Origin: Pelosinus sp. UFO1
GTDB lineage: Bacteria > Bacillota > Negativicutes > DSM-13327
DNA: 64,000 bases
Direction of reading: 5' to 3'
NCBI RefSeq assembly: GCF_000725345.1
Contig: NZ_CP008852.1
Coordinates: 2,385,693 to 2,449,692, forward strand
Under the pieces are notes generated by a model. The model did not search any database and was not told the origin of the DNA. It saw nothing but the letters and a program-made list of their open reading frames with translations. Shown in pieces: positions 1-9,096 of the stretch. The first letter of the stretch is position 1. The number at the start of each line of letters is the position of its first letter. The translations under genes and the position numbers were made by a program.

Positions 1-176
1 AAGGTCATAGGAGCACTGTTGTAAATTGATGCACCTTGTTTAGCTAGCGCCAATAAGGCTGGATTGACAAGGGAACCGGCATAAATAATAACATCGGCTT
101 CTCCTAATAAACGTTGACCCTTTACTGTAATTAACTCAGGATCTCCAGGACCTGCCCCTACAAATGAAACATGCAT
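1..176 (-). CDS. cobM: Cobalt-precorrin-4 C11-methyltransferase, N-terminal part (cut by window edge)
   Basis: Partial gene; only about the first 58 codons lie in the window. The ATG at 176 is followed by a glycine-rich SAM-binding strand ([15 protein letters not shown]) and then [12 protein letters not shown], the N-terminal signature of tetrapyrrole methylases of the CbiF/CobM type. The family methylates C-11 of precorrin-4 in corrin ring synthesis. It is the last visible gene of the minus-strand cbiD-cbiE-cbiT-cobM run, 48 bp after cbiT, so it probably shares the upstream cobalamin riboswitch. CbiF and CobM are names for the same step; the anaerobic (early cobalt) route is favoured because cbiD is present. 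Confidence 0.85.
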   Translation of the reverse strand, partial: MHVSFVGAGPGDPELITVKGQRLLGEADVIIYAGSLVNPALLALAKQGASIYNSAPMT

Positions 177-224
177 TGAAAAACCTCCCAAATATTTATT
201 AGTGAAAATTCTAATATAATTAGC

Positions 225-806
225 TTATATACCTTTAGTACATATAATGATATAGATTGGATTTAATGCTTGCAACATATTACTGCTTTTCACTTGTTTT
301 ATACGTGTTACTTGCATACCAAAAGCTTCTACCGTAAATTCAGGTTTAGCCTGCATACTATGTAAAGCATCATATAATGTTTCTATAGTAATAGCTGTGA
401 TAACTAATCTGCCATTCGGTTTAAGTAAACTATTACTTTGGGCTAAAAGTTCTTGTAAGTGACCACCGCTCCCGCCGATAAAGATTACATCAGCAATGGG
501 AAGACCCTGCAATGCCTCCGGTGCGGAACCTGAGATGACTTCGATATTATCTGCGCCAAAATGTATTGCATTAGAACGAATTAGTTGAGCTCCCTCTGGA
601 TGCCGTTCGATCGCATATACTTTACCACTACTAGCTTGTAAGGCCGCCTCAATTGAGAGGGAGCCAGTACCGGCCCCAATGTCTATAATAGTGTCAGTAG
701 GACAAATCTTCGCTTTAGTAAGAACTAAAATACGAACTTCTTGCTTCGTCATTGGAATATCACCACGAATAAAGTCCTCATCCTTAATCCCTGGAAAATA
801 GCTCAT
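225..806 (-). CDS. cbiT: Cobalt-precorrin-6B C15-methyltransferase (decarboxylating) CbiT
   Basis: Rossmann-fold SAM methyltransferase of about 193 residues. The N-terminal SYFPGIKDEDF and IPMTKQEVR segments and the SAM loop DIGAGTGSLSIEAA (around residues 41-54) are typical of CbiT, which methylates C-15 and removes the C-12 acetate carboxyl group. I take the ATG at 806 as start because it overlaps the cbiE stop in an ATGA junction, which suggests translational coupling; an ATG further upstream at 827 lies inside cbiE. In some bacteria CbiE and CbiT are fused as CobL; here they are separate overlapping genes. Confidence 0.9.
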   Translation of the reverse strand: MSYFPGIKDEDFIRGDIPMTKQEVRILVLTKAKICPTDTIIDIGAGTGSLSIEAALQASSGKVYAIERHPEGAQLIRSNAIHFGADNIEVISGSAPEALQGLPIADVIFIGGSGGHLQELLAQSNSLLKPNGRLVITAITIETLYDALHSMQAKPEFTVEAFGMQVTRIKQVKSSNMLQALNPIYIIICTKGI

Positions 807-1429
807 GCTGCCACCACCATTACACAATGAGTAAACCCATCTAGCATTTTTACTTCACTTAGAGTTGAATGCTTAATCTCTTCATTTTCATAAGACAAAT
901 TAGCACACAACCATACTTTTGCATTTAACGGCCAACCATGATCTATGAGTACGCCCGCAATAAACTTTGGATCTTGTTCATAATCAGTTAGAATGCCGAG
1001 CTTTTTGTCAGGAGCATAATTTAAATCATTATCATTGGCTGTGCGACCATGCATACTGATAAGACGTGCATCTTGCCATATAGCAGTTATACGGGCGAAA
1101 GCTAACTGCATAGAGCTTATTCCTGGGATAACGGTAATACGTTCTGACGTAAATTTAGTTTTAAGAGTAGCTAGGAAACTGTAAAAACCCGGATCACCTG
1201 AAACCATTACCACTACATCACTTTGCGAAAGGGATGTAGCGATGAACGTTAAAACGCCACTGATATCTCGATCGATAACTTTAACCGTTGCATGTTTAGG
1301 TGCAAATGTTATAAGAGCTCGTTGACTTCCAACTAGTACGTCTGCCTGGGCAATTATGCGACTAGCCACTGGCAATATATAATCAGGTGATCCTGGTCCA
1401 ATTCCTACTACTATTATTTTATGTTCCAT
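803..1429 (-). CDS. cbiE: Cobalt-precorrin-7 C5-methyltransferase CbiE
   Basis: Tetrapyrrole methylase of 208 residues. Near the N-terminus it has VVGIGPGSPDYI, and in the middle VVMVSGDPGFYS, the two glycine-rich segments that bind S-adenosylmethionine in this fold. CbiE methylates C-5 of the corrin precursor and works with CbiT. Its start overlaps the end of cbiD by 16 bp and its stop overlaps the cbiT ATG, so the genes form a tightly coupled block. Length is normal for stand-alone CbiE. Confidence 0.9.
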   Translation of the reverse strand: MEHKIIVVGIGPGSPDYILPVASRIIAQADVLVGSQRALITFAPKHATVKVIDRDISGVLTFIATSLSQSDVVVMVSGDPGFYSFLATLKTKFTSERITVIPGISSMQLAFARITAIWQDARLISMHGRTANDNDLNYAPDKKLGILTDYEQDPKFIAGVLIDHGWPLNAKVWLCANLSYENEEIKHSTLSEVKMLDGFTHCVMVVAA

Positions 1430-2514
1430 CCTAGATTGCCTCCAATTTCTTGTGCGGTATCATCAGTTGCTAATATATCTCCTTTAAGAGTAATCATAGC
1501 AGTACCCACTCTTAGATCACCAAAGATATAACGCTCAGCACGTATGCTGGCTCTTTGGGCAATTACGCGGTACACTTCATGCAATTTGTATTTTGTAATA
1601 ATTGGCATAGCAGATTCCGTAGTATTACAGTCTAATACTTCTTGTATCGCAGACTGCGGTGCGCCTAGGGAAGCCATATAGGCAGCCAGTGTTTCAAAAC
1701 GAGCATCAGCCATACGATTATGGGTATGAAAAATCCCTGCAGCCACTTTTACAATTTTTCCCAAATGGCCAAATAACAATACTTGCTCCATACCATAATG
1801 TACAGCACTTTCCAACATATGTCCGACAAAATTGCTAGTTTGTATTACTGCTTCTCTAGGGAGATTATATCGATTGATGGCGATTTCTTGTCCCATTTTT
1901 CCAGGAGCAAAGACAATTTGATTATATCCTAATGCCTTTACCATAGAAATCTGTGGTGATAATGAATTTTTAAAGGCTTCTTCTGACATTGGTTCCACTA
2001 TACCAGTAGTACCAATAATGGATAAACCGCCTACAATGCCTAATGTTGGATTTAAAGTTCGTTGTGCTAACCTTTCACCATCAGGTATTGAAATAGTAAC
2101 ACTTACACCACAACCAGTAGGTAATACATCTTGTATTGCTTGCATGATCATTTTACGAGGTCCAGGGTTAATAGCGGGCTGACCAACAGCTACAGATAAA
2201 CCTGGTTTGGTAACAAACCCCACTCCAACTCCAGCTTTTAGGATTATCTCACTCGTTTTATTGATTTCTACTTCAGCAAAGATCATTGTACCATTTGTAA
2301 CATCAGGATCATCTCCTGCATCCTTAATGATACTTGCCTTTCCTCCATTATATAAGGGCTGACATGTTGCAATTTTTACATGGATATTTTGTCCCTGTGG
2401 TGAGGTTACATGTACAGTAGTAGGCAATTGCCCGGACCATGCTAATAATGCAGCTTTAGTTGCTGCAGCGGCACAAGTGCCAGTAGTAATTCCAGACTTC
2501 ATTTTTTTTTGCAA
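1414..2514 (-). CDS. cbiD: Cobalt-precorrin-5B C1-methyltransferase CbiD
   Basis: Protein of 366 residues with the diagnostic CbiD N-terminus SGITTGTCAAAATKAAL and later the NPGPRKMI and FGHLGKIVKVAAGIFHTH segments. It methylates C-1 in the anaerobic cobalamin pathway; this family is unrelated to the other corrin methylases. The start is uncertain: a TTG at 2514 lies 8 nt after a GGGGG Shine-Dalgarno-like run, and an ATG at 2502 begins four codons later. The G run is itself the 3' arm of the riboswitch hairpin, so ligand binding could both terminate transcription and hide the ribosome site. First gene of the operon. Confidence 0.93.
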   Translation of the reverse strand: MQKKMKSGITTGTCAAAATKAALLAWSGQLPTTVHVTSPQGQNIHVKIATCQPLYNGGKASIIKDAGDDPDVTNGTMIFAEVEINKTSEIILKAGVGVGFVTKPGLSVAVGQPAINPGPRKMIMQAIQDVLPTGCGVSVTISIPDGERLAQRTLNPTLGIVGGLSIIGTTGIVEPMSEEAFKNSLSPQISMVKALGYNQIVFAPGKMGQEIAINRYNLPREAVIQTSNFVGHMLESAVHYGMEQVLLFGHLGKIVKVAAGIFHTHNRMADARFETLAAYMASLGAPQSAIQEVLDCNTTESAMPIITKYKLHEVYRVIAQRASIRAERYIFGDLRVGTAMITLKGDILATDDTAQEIGGNLGWNIK

Positions 2515-2541
2515 AATAAAAACCCCCTGCAGGCAGGAGGT
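2515..2541 (-). terminator. Riboswitch expression platform: hairpin that also contains the cbiD ribosome site
   Basis: Minus-strand hairpin CCTCCTGC / GCAGGGGG with a tiny loop, followed by TTTTTATTTT. It looks like an intrinsic terminator, but the G-rich 3' arm is also the only Shine-Dalgarno-like run in front of cbiD. The linker at 2580-2561 carries AGGCAGG, complementary to CCTGCCT in the 5' arm, and could act as antiterminator. Confidence 0.75.
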
Positions 2542-2604
2542 ACAATAAACCTAATTTATTCTACCACCTGCCTATCCTCCGTAGGTCATAACGGTGTGTG
2601 TCAG

Positions 2605-2757
2605 AATAGGCAGGTCTCCTGACTCTGGTTCATTACATAGCTAAACCTTCCCGGATTATTTCCAGTGGTATATTCTTAGCTGTGCTCCCCAATACAGTGG
2701 CGGGACCGCGCCGGCTTTGACCGGACTTCCCTTTTAAGCATAAGCACCTATTCCCAA
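2605..2757 (-). promoter_or_regulatory. Cobalamin (B12) riboswitch aptamer
   Basis: On the minus strand the stretch contains the conserved core of cobalamin riboswitches. There is GGTGCTTATGC near 2747 and GGGAAGTCCGG near 2728. Then comes GCGCGGTCCCGCCACTGTA near 2704, and last the B12 box AGTCAGGAGACCTGCC at about 2624-2609. These elements occur in the order and spacing expected for the aptamer. It lies directly upstream of cbiD and is expected to repress the cbi operon when adenosylcobalamin is abundant. A second segment at 2580-2561 (GGATAGGCAGGTGG) can pair either with the aptamer 3' end or with the terminator arm. Confidence 0.95.
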
Positions 2758-2833
2758 ATTATTAATTTTGTTATTATGTTGTTATTGGTATATTTTTGTA
2801 GTATTCCACTACTACTGCTAATATTCCTGCTAT

Positions 2834-2862
2834 TATTTATAAATTATAGATGATTTATTCAA
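2834..2862 (-). promoter_or_regulatory. Possible promoter of the cbi operon
   Basis: On the minus strand TTGAAT (2862-2857) is followed after 17 bp by TAAATA (2839-2834). It lies about 75 bp upstream of the aptamer and just after the stop of the upstream glycosyltransferase gene. The match to consensus is moderate and the region is AT-rich, so chance is possible. Confidence 0.4.
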
Positions 2863-2872
2863 TTAGTCTGTT

Positions 2873-4474
2873 TCAATCATTGTGATTGGCCACTCGCTGA
2901 TATAGTGTTATCGCATTACGTGTAGCGACTGGAGAAAACTGCTTAGAAAAAGGTTCATTCATAAAATTCCTGTTATCTTTATTTGAGACCAATATATACG
3001 ACATACTGGTATCAGAAGTAAATTCTCTGATCGTTTGCGTAGGCATTGTATATTTTCCTGCCCAAGTACCTAGTTGCTGCGGTTCTTCTTCATGTATTAA
3101 TCGAGGAATATTATAGCCACTATAAAACACCGCCGATGTTGAATATTCACCATAGGAGGCTATTCTAGCCCTTTCTGCTGGTAACTCAGCAGAGATACTT
3201 TTAGCAGAGCGTGTTTCTGCTAATGGTATAAGGCCATTATGAATTAGGAATAAATTCATAATTACGGTTACTATTGCTATTATCTGTGGCAAGTGATAGA
3301 CATTTCCTTTTAATTGTTTCCAAAGTATTAAAGCAATTGAAACGAAAGCACCAATATATAGCATTGTCCAACTAGCTGCAGTTGGGATAAATCGACTACT
3401 TAGCGAAATAAGAAGTAATAGCGCAATGGCTGGAATGGATAGCCACCACCAAACCTTTCGATCCTTCAGACTTTGCATTTTCCCTAAAGTATAGCCAATT
3501 AGTAAGGCTGCGGGAAAGGATGCAGGGAAAACATATGTAGGATATTTAGTAGCCATCATTGTGTAAAAAATAATCGTTAGAATAGACCAATTTGTTAAAT
3601 AAATTAGCTGAGATGACGAAAGTTCTTTTCTAACAACACCCATTGATTTAATGAAAATTCCTGACCAAGGTAATAAGCTGATGGGAAATAGGACTAGATA
3701 ATAATAAAAGACATTATCTTTAGGATGTTCGGACACTGTGGCACGAAGATAGTTATGTAATCCCAAAAAGGTATCAAGAAAATTTGTACCGTGTAATTGG
3801 TACATCTTAACATACCAAGGAGCAGCAATTATTAAAAAGGCAAAGATCCCAGGGAGAATAAATACCTTTCTAAATAGCTGCCATTGGCGAGAAATCATTA
3901 TATAACTACAGATAATTAATCCTGGTAGCACAAGGCCAACAGGACCTTTGGTTAATACGGCCAGTCCCGCGGCCATATAAGCTAATGAAACATACCATTT
4001 CGAACCAGTATTTTTCAGACCGAGATATAACATAGCTAAAGTAATACTAGTATAAAAAAATAAGATAGAATCAGTAATAACCATTTTAGCTAATACCCAA
4101 AATTCTAAGGAGGTTGCTAATACTAAAGAGCTTAAGAGTGCGGTTTTGGTATTACTAAAAATTTTTTGTCCAAACCAGTAAGTAAAAGTTACACTAGCAG
4201 CGCTAAATAATCCGGCAGGAAAACGTGCGGCAAAATCAGTAATACCAAATATCTTAAAACTTATAGCAAGCAACCAATAGACCATAATCGGTTTATCAAA
4301 CCAATAATGTCCATAAATTTGAGGCGACATCCAATCACCAGTCAGTACCATTTCTTTAGCTGTTAATGCATAATTGGATTCTACAGGGTCGCTTATTGGG
4401 AGAGAGGCATTAAAGGATAGAAAAAAGGTTAATGATGAAAGAAAAAGCAACAACATTGTTAAGCGCTTTGCCAT
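2873..4474 (-). CDS. ArnT-like membrane glycosyltransferase (GT83/PMT family), copy 1
   Basis: Integral membrane protein of 533 residues. An N-terminal TM helix leads into the first periplasmic loop carrying the acidic motif DPVESNYA (D29, E32), followed by YGHYWFDKPIMVYWL and FAARFPAGLFS, the hallmark of the ArnT/PMT family. Multiple further TM segments reach to about residue 420, and a soluble C-terminal domain ends the protein. Family members transfer sugars from undecaprenyl- or polyprenyl-phosphate donors to lipid A or other surface acceptors. It lies 11 bp after a paralogue in a five-gene envelope cluster. The exact sugar and acceptor cannot be read from sequence. The start has a GGGGAGG site. 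Confidence 0.85.
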   Translation of the reverse strand: MAKRLTMLLLFLSSLTFFLSFNASLPISDPVESNYALTAKEMVLTGDWMSPQIYGHYWFDKPIMVYWLLAISFKIFGITDFAARFPAGLFSAASVTFTYWFGQKIFSNTKTALLSSLVLATSLEFWVLAKMVITDSILFFYTSITLAMLYLGLKNTGSKWYVSLAYMAAGLAVLTKGPVGLVLPGLIICSYIMISRQWQLFRKVFILPGIFAFLIIAAPWYVKMYQLHGTNFLDTFLGLHNYLRATVSEHPKDNVFYYYLVLFPISLLPWSGIFIKSMGVVRKELSSSQLIYLTNWSILTIIFYTMMATKYPTYVFPASFPAALLIGYTLGKMQSLKDRKVWWWLSIPAIALLLLISLSSRFIPTAASWTMLYIGAFVSIALILWKQLKGNVYHLPQIIAIVTVIMNLFLIHNGLIPLAETRSAKSISAELPAERARIASYGEYSTSAVFYSGYNIPRLIHEEEPQQLGTWAGKYTMPTQTIREFTSDTSMSYILVSNKDNRNFMNEPFSKQFSPVATRNAITLYQRVANHND

Positions 4475-4485
4475 AAGTACCTCCC

Positions 4486-6024
4486 CTATTTTTTGAGTAG
4501 TAAAATTTTATCGTCAATAACAGATAAAACCGTAAGTAATTGGATGCTTTTGTTTGTTAAACGATCATATTCAGCTTGTCTAAGGAGAAAATATGCCCTT
4601 GGACTTTCTTGAATATATTGATTTAGATCATCATCTTTCTTTAACTCAAATCCATAAACATTTGTATAGAATGTAAAACCTGGGTGTAAGAATTTAATAA
4701 TATATACTGGAGATGTACCATCATACTGTTTCGTAAACTCTTGCGCAATATGTTTAGTTGTAAAATTTGGTGCGGCTAAAGGGAATAACATAAAAACTAA
4801 CACCATAGAAAATGAAACCATAGCAATGATTTGAGTCCAAAAGGCACGGCCTATTTCTTTCATCCATGCAAAATAGGCTATTAATAATGCCATTACAATG
4901 AAAATTCCAGAGGTTATATAGATTCCAAGTTGTAGTATGGGCATGGTTTTGCTACCGAGAATCATACCGGCTGTAAAAAGTATTGTTAAAAGACCCAATA
5001 GGATTGGCCAGCTTGTAAAACGTATGTTTTTGCGTGACCATATCATATCAATGTACCACCCTACTATCATCGCTAAAGGTGGATACATAGGTAAAATGTA
5101 AGAGACTAACTTAGTCTGAGAAATTGTAAAAAAGACAAAAATAAATAGTGCCCAAATATTTAAGAATAATAGGGTTGAAAAATTCCTATTACTGGCAGTC
5201 AAAGATGCCCATATGGACTGTAGCATAATAGTCGTCCAGGGAAAAAAGCCAAGTACAAGAACTGGAATATAATAATACCATAGTACTAACTCGGGATGTT
5301 CAGGAGACGTAAATCTTGTGATATTATGAAAACCAAGAAAGGTATCTATAAAAATACTACCATGGATCTTATACATGATAATATACCACGGGGCAGCTAT
5401 AAGTGCATAGACAAGCAACCCAGAGGGTATTTTCATGCTCTTTAGCAGAGACCAATTTCTTGTAACCAGTAAGTAAAAAAAGATAATTCCACCGGGGAAC
5501 AATAGGCCAATGGGGCCTTTCGTTAATGTTGCCAAACCAGCAAAAATATAAGCGGTATAATATCTTTTTTCAATAAAAGATAACAGAGAAAGAGAAAGAA
5601 ATAAAACTAAGGTAATATCAGTTACAGCAGCTTTACCTAGATAAAAGTATTCGATACTTGTAGCTAATACTAAAGCACTAACCATTCCAGTCCGTTCATT
5701 AAATAAACGGCGCCCTGACCAATATACCACTAGAGCGCAGACTACAGCCAAGGCAGCAGAGGGAAAACGTGCAGCAAATTCATTAACACCTAATATTTTA
5801 TAAGATGCAGCTACTAACCAATAATACATTGGCGGTTTATCATACCAATACTCACCAAAAATACGTGGAGAGACAAACTCATTAAAAGCAAACATTTCTT
5901 TAGGCGTCTCTGCATAGACAGGTTCGTCAGGATCTAGCAATGGTATCCCGCCTAGATTAGAAAATACTATAAATATAGTAATTATGGCTACTAGCCAAAA
6001 GCCAGTTCCCAATTTATTAAACAT
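4486..6024 (-). CDS. ArnT-like membrane glycosyltransferase (GT83/PMT family), copy 2
   Basis: Paralogue of the next gene, 512 residues. It has the same layout: N-terminal TM helix, periplasmic motif DPDEPVYAETPKEM (D31, D33, E34), then FGEYWYDKPPMYYWL and FAARFPSAALA, many TM helices and a short C-terminal domain. The family moves a polyprenyl-phosphate-linked sugar to a lipid acceptor on the outer face of the inner membrane. Two tandem copies suggest two different donors or acceptors. No gene for the polyprenyl-phosphate sugar donor synthase (ArnC/DPM1 type) is in the cluster. The start has TTGGAGG with good spacing. Confidence 0.85.
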   Translation of the reverse strand: MFNKLGTGFWLVAIITIFIVFSNLGGIPLLDPDEPVYAETPKEMFAFNEFVSPRIFGEYWYDKPPMYYWLVAASYKILGVNEFAARFPSAALAVVCALVVYWSGRRLFNERTGMVSALVLATSIEYFYLGKAAVTDITLVLFLSLSLLSFIEKRYYTAYIFAGLATLTKGPIGLLFPGGIIFFYLLVTRNWSLLKSMKIPSGLLVYALIAAPWYIIMYKIHGSIFIDTFLGFHNITRFTSPEHPELVLWYYYIPVLVLGFFPWTTIMLQSIWASLTASNRNFSTLLFLNIWALFIFVFFTISQTKLVSYILPMYPPLAMIVGWYIDMIWSRKNIRFTSWPILLGLLTILFTAGMILGSKTMPILQLGIYITSGIFIVMALLIAYFAWMKEIGRAFWTQIIAMVSFSMVLVFMLFPLAAPNFTTKHIAQEFTKQYDGTSPVYIIKFLHPGFTFYTNVYGFELKKDDDLNQYIQESPRAYFLLRQAEYDRLTNKSIQLLTVLSVIDDKILLLKK

Positions 6025-6136
6025 ATGTAACCTCCAAAAGTTAAAATCATAAGATTCATTGTCTTTGAGTTAGTAACAAAAAGTGTCGTTGTTAAATCGT
6101 ATTTTACTAATATATCCGTTGGAGGAATTTTAAAAC

Positions 6137-7048
6137 CTAGATAAGAGAATTATATGTTTTAGACAAACCTTCAATTAATGGCATAGCTGGATTCCAGTTT
6201 AAGTATTCCTGGGCTGCACAATTTGACAAGGAAGACTTATAAATATCACCTTCACGCATTTCAGCATAGACCCTTGTCACTGTTTTGCCAGCAACTTTTG
6301 CCATATATTCTATTAATGTATTAACGCTTGTTTCAGTTTGTGTGCTAATGTTACAAATCTTATTCGAATAACTAGATAATAAGGATTGGTAATTAGCATT
6401 AGCTATATCTCCTACATAAATAAAATCACGTGTTTGGCTACCGTCACCAAAGATTGTTACGGGCTGATGATGGTGAATTTTGCGCGCAAAAATGCTAATA
6501 ACTCCACCTTCTCCGCCATCTCCCTGGCGCTCGCCATAAACATTTGCATAGCGTAATATCATAAATTCAAGACCATATACTTGGTTATATAAGGATAAGT
6601 AGTTTTCACAAGTTAACTTACTTAAGCCATAAAAAGAAGTAGGCCCTTTTGGGGTTGCTTCTTTTACTGGTAAGTTTGTTGCATTGCCGTAGACAGCTGC
6701 CGTGGAGGAAAATACGATTCGTTTAACATTTGTTTTACGGCAGGCTTCTAAAAGGTTAACCGTACCGGATATATTTACATCACAATCATAATCCGGCATT
6801 TCCAAAGATTTATGCACCATAGTTTGAGCAGCTAAATGAATTACATAATCAAATTTTTCTTTTACAAATAAATCAAGTACTTGATTACTACGTATATCCA
6901 TTTGAACAAATTGGGCTGCTTTATTGATGTTCTCGAGTAACCCAGTACTCAAATTATCAATGATGACAACCTGGCAATTTTCTTGTATTAGTCGGTCTAC
7001 TACATGTGAGCCAATAAAACCGGCTCCCCCAGTTACTAAAACTTTCAT
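6137..7048 (-). CDS. NAD-dependent sugar-nucleotide epimerase (UDP-glucose 4-epimerase-like)
   Basis: Extended short-chain dehydrogenase/reductase of 303 residues. It has the NAD-binding GGAGFIGS at residues 7-14, D31NLSTG for the adenine ribose, and the catalytic serine with YGLSK (tyrosine and lysine near residue 140). RYANVYGERQ and FGDGSQTRDFIYVGD are typical of GalE-like enzymes that interconvert UDP-hexoses. It sits between the flippase-like gene and two ArnT-like transferases, so it probably supplies the sugar nucleotide for that lipid modification. Substrate (glucose, N-acetylglucosamine or uronate forms) is not decidable from sequence alone. Confidence 0.85.
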   Translation of the reverse strand: MKVLVTGGAGFIGSHVVDRLIQENCQVVIIDNLSTGLLENINKAAQFVQMDIRSNQVLDLFVKEKFDYVIHLAAQTMVHKSLEMPDYDCDVNISGTVNLLEACRKTNVKRIVFSSTAAVYGNATNLPVKEATPKGPTSFYGLSKLTCENYLSLYNQVYGLEFMILRYANVYGERQGDGGEGGVISIFARKIHHHQPVTIFGDGSQTRDFIYVGDIANANYQSLLSSYSNKICNISTQTETSVNTLIEYMAKVAGKTVTRVYAEMREGDIYKSSLSNCAAQEYLNWNPAMPLIEGLSKTYNSLI

Positions 7049-7060
7049 TTTTACAACCTC

Positions 7061-8044
7061 CTATTTTATATGGTTAACTAAGAAATTTTGACCAAAAACC
7101 TTTACTGTGAAATATAAGCCGATAATAAACGGTAAATATTCTACTATTATTCGCCAGGCTACAGCAGCGATTCCAACTGTGCCTGAGGGTAAAAAGTTGC
7201 TAAATAAAAAGATAAAGCCACCTTCCGCGATACCCGAGCCTCCTGGTGTCGGTGCAAAGTATAATAGAATGTTTAGTAATATCATTCTCCCAATAATTTG
7301 TGGTAAATTTACAGAAACACCCATACCCATGAATAATATTGGCACAATGCTATATAAAGCCAACAGACTTATGGCTGATTCAATAAAAACTCTACCCATA
7401 CTTGTTGGAGCTGATGATAGCATAAAGACAGCACCTCGTACATCACGATATATCGCGAAGACTCGGCGGCGATAATTGTGATTTAGTTTCTTTGTAAGCA
7501 CAACCAATAAATAATTAGGTAGACTAGTACGGAATAGCCAGATGATTCCTAAGATACTCACAACAAGTAAGCCAGACGCTATAGCCAGCATATTGTCTGT
7601 TAGACCTGGCATAATTTCAGGGTCATAATAAAAAACAACGGGAACTAAAAATAATAAAAATATAATAGATAGCAGTGTTCTAACGACTACTAGAACAGTG
7701 GCCTTTGCTGTAGGTACCCCCGCCTTGCGTAAGAACATGACTTGTGCTACGGCCCCACCGGCTGCTCCGGGTGTTAATAGTGCTAAAAAATAATTGCCAA
7801 AAACAACTTGCACAGCCTCTATTAAGCTTATTCTTTCACCAGAAATACGTACAAGGTGCATGAGACGGACTCCATCAAAATATAAACCAATTACTAAAAA
7901 AACAATAGCCAGTACTAAGGACCAGGGCTGAAAACTATTGAGATGGCGTAAAGTATGAATATCGACTGTAAAGTAAATTACAATAGCAGAGATACCACCA
8001 ACTAACAGTAATAGGAGAATTAGGCGTTGATAAAACTTAGTCAT
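7061..8044 (-). CDS. Flippase-like / lysylphosphatidylglycerol synthase TM-domain family protein
   Basis: Polytopic membrane protein of 327 residues with about eight hydrophobic segments and the conserved FLALLTPGAAGGAVAQVMFLRKAGV and APTPGGSGIAEGG glycine-rich loops of the UPF0104/LPG_synthase_TM family. In envelope gene clusters these proteins are often annotated as flippases for lipid-linked sugars, but biochemical proof is limited. The ATG overlaps the stop of the HpnK-like gene by 8 bp and the epimerase follows after 12 bp, so it belongs to the same transcript. Confidence 0.8.
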   Translation of the reverse strand: MTKFYQRLILLLLLVGGISAIVIYFTVDIHTLRHLNSFQPWSLVLAIVFLVIGLYFDGVRLMHLVRISGERISLIEAVQVVFGNYFLALLTPGAAGGAVAQVMFLRKAGVPTAKATVLVVVRTLLSIIFLLFLVPVVFYYDPEIMPGLTDNMLAIASGLLVVSILGIIWLFRTSLPNYLLVVLTKKLNHNYRRRVFAIYRDVRGAVFMLSSAPTSMGRVFIESAISLLALYSIVPILFMGMGVSVNLPQIIGRMILLNILLYFAPTPGGSGIAEGGFIFLFSNFLPSGTVGIAAVAWRIIVEYLPFIIGLYFTVKVFGQNFLVNHIK

Positions 8045-8891
8045 TTCCTAACTCCCCAAATGAAATTAATTGTATATCACGATTTGTAATCTGTTGGCGT
8101 ACAGTTTTGCTTGTAATGGCGTTTAATTCTGCTTGCCAATGGTAATTCCAGTTATACATAGTATGTAAGATTGATTCATTAGCTCCTGGGTGCATCATGA
8201 TTTCTGATATACCTTCAGGTAAGTTATTAATAATTTGCAATAAAAATTCTTCATGCATATTACCTCCTGCTAACATACCAAAAAAATGGTTTGGTGCAAT
8301 GAGTCCCCGCTCTATTATCTTTTTACGAGCTATTTGGGCCAGACAAGTTAAGCCTGCACGAGCCACAATTCGCGAAGTAGAAAAAGGATATCCGCCTAAA
8401 AAGAGATATGGTTCAGAAGGAATACGTACTGCTTTAATACTAAATTTTTTAGCTAATTCGATAGTAATATCAATGATGCCAGGTACAATATGCATATGTT
8501 GGTGGCTATCTAAATGCGTGATAGGTAATCCACAATCTGCTACCTTTTGTACTTGAGCGGTTAGTTCTTTTTTGATATCATCAAGTTTTATCTGTCCTAA
8601 GCAAAAACGTTTTAAAAATTGGGGATATTGGGGTGATAAGGATCCTTCCTTATCTACCAATGATGGTATTGTGCTAGGGTTACATACTGGTCTCTCTCCT
8701 ACTAAGGTTAGATGTACACCAATACCTAATTCCTTATTATCTAAAGCTAGTGGAACAGCATGATCAAAGGCTTTACCACAGGCCATGATGGTTGTACTGG
8801 TTATAATTCCTGCTGTATGCCCTTGAATAATTCCGACATTTATCATTTCATTAAGTCCAAAATCATCAGCATTTATGATTAATCGTTTCAT
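8037..8891 (-). CDS. HpnK/YdjC-family carbohydrate deacetylase
   Basis: 284 residues with the YdjC/ChbG signature INADDFG at residues 6-12, a metal-binding THLDSHQHMH segment near residue 125, and a C-terminal MMHPG. The family hydrolyses N-acetyl groups from sugars or sugar lipids; the hopanoid-associated HpnK subgroup is the closest in layout. It is the first gene of the five-gene envelope cluster, which together would deacetylate, epimerise, flip and attach a sugar to an envelope lipid. Whether the organism makes hopanoids cannot be told from this window. Confidence 0.8.
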   Translation of the reverse strand: MKRLIINADDFGLNEMINVGIIQGHTAGIITSTTIMACGKAFDHAVPLALDNKELGIGVHLTLVGERPVCNPSTIPSLVDKEGSLSPQYPQFLKRFCLGQIKLDDIKKELTAQVQKVADCGLPITHLDSHQHMHIVPGIIDITIELAKKFSIKAVRIPSEPYLFLGGYPFSTSRIVARAGLTCLAQIARKKIIERGLIAPNHFFGMLAGGNMHEEFLLQIINNLPEGISEIMMHPGANESILHTMYNWNYHWQAELNAITSKTVRQQITNRDIQLISFGELGND

Positions 8892-9096
8892 AAAAACAAC
8901 TCCCTTATAGTACGCCTAGCTATACATGGTAGCATGTATAAGGAAATATGGCAATTAGCGGCTAAGGAAACACTTCTCAAGTTAGTATGAAAATATGTAA
9001 GTATACTCATTGTAGAGGAGCCTATTAAAAGGCTCCTGATCATCTACTCAGTAGACTACTGAGAATTTTCTTAGCAAGTAAATGGAAAAAGATAAC
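8892..9096. other. Intergenic region with two inverted repeats
   Basis: Between folE2 and the envelope cluster. It holds AGGAGCC / GGCTCCT around 9015-9037 and CTCAGTAG / CTACTGAG around 9047-9063. Neither is followed by a clear T tract on the minus strand, so they are weak terminators or operator-like elements. The promoter of the envelope cluster should be here but no convincing -35/-10 pair was recognised. Confidence 0.5.
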
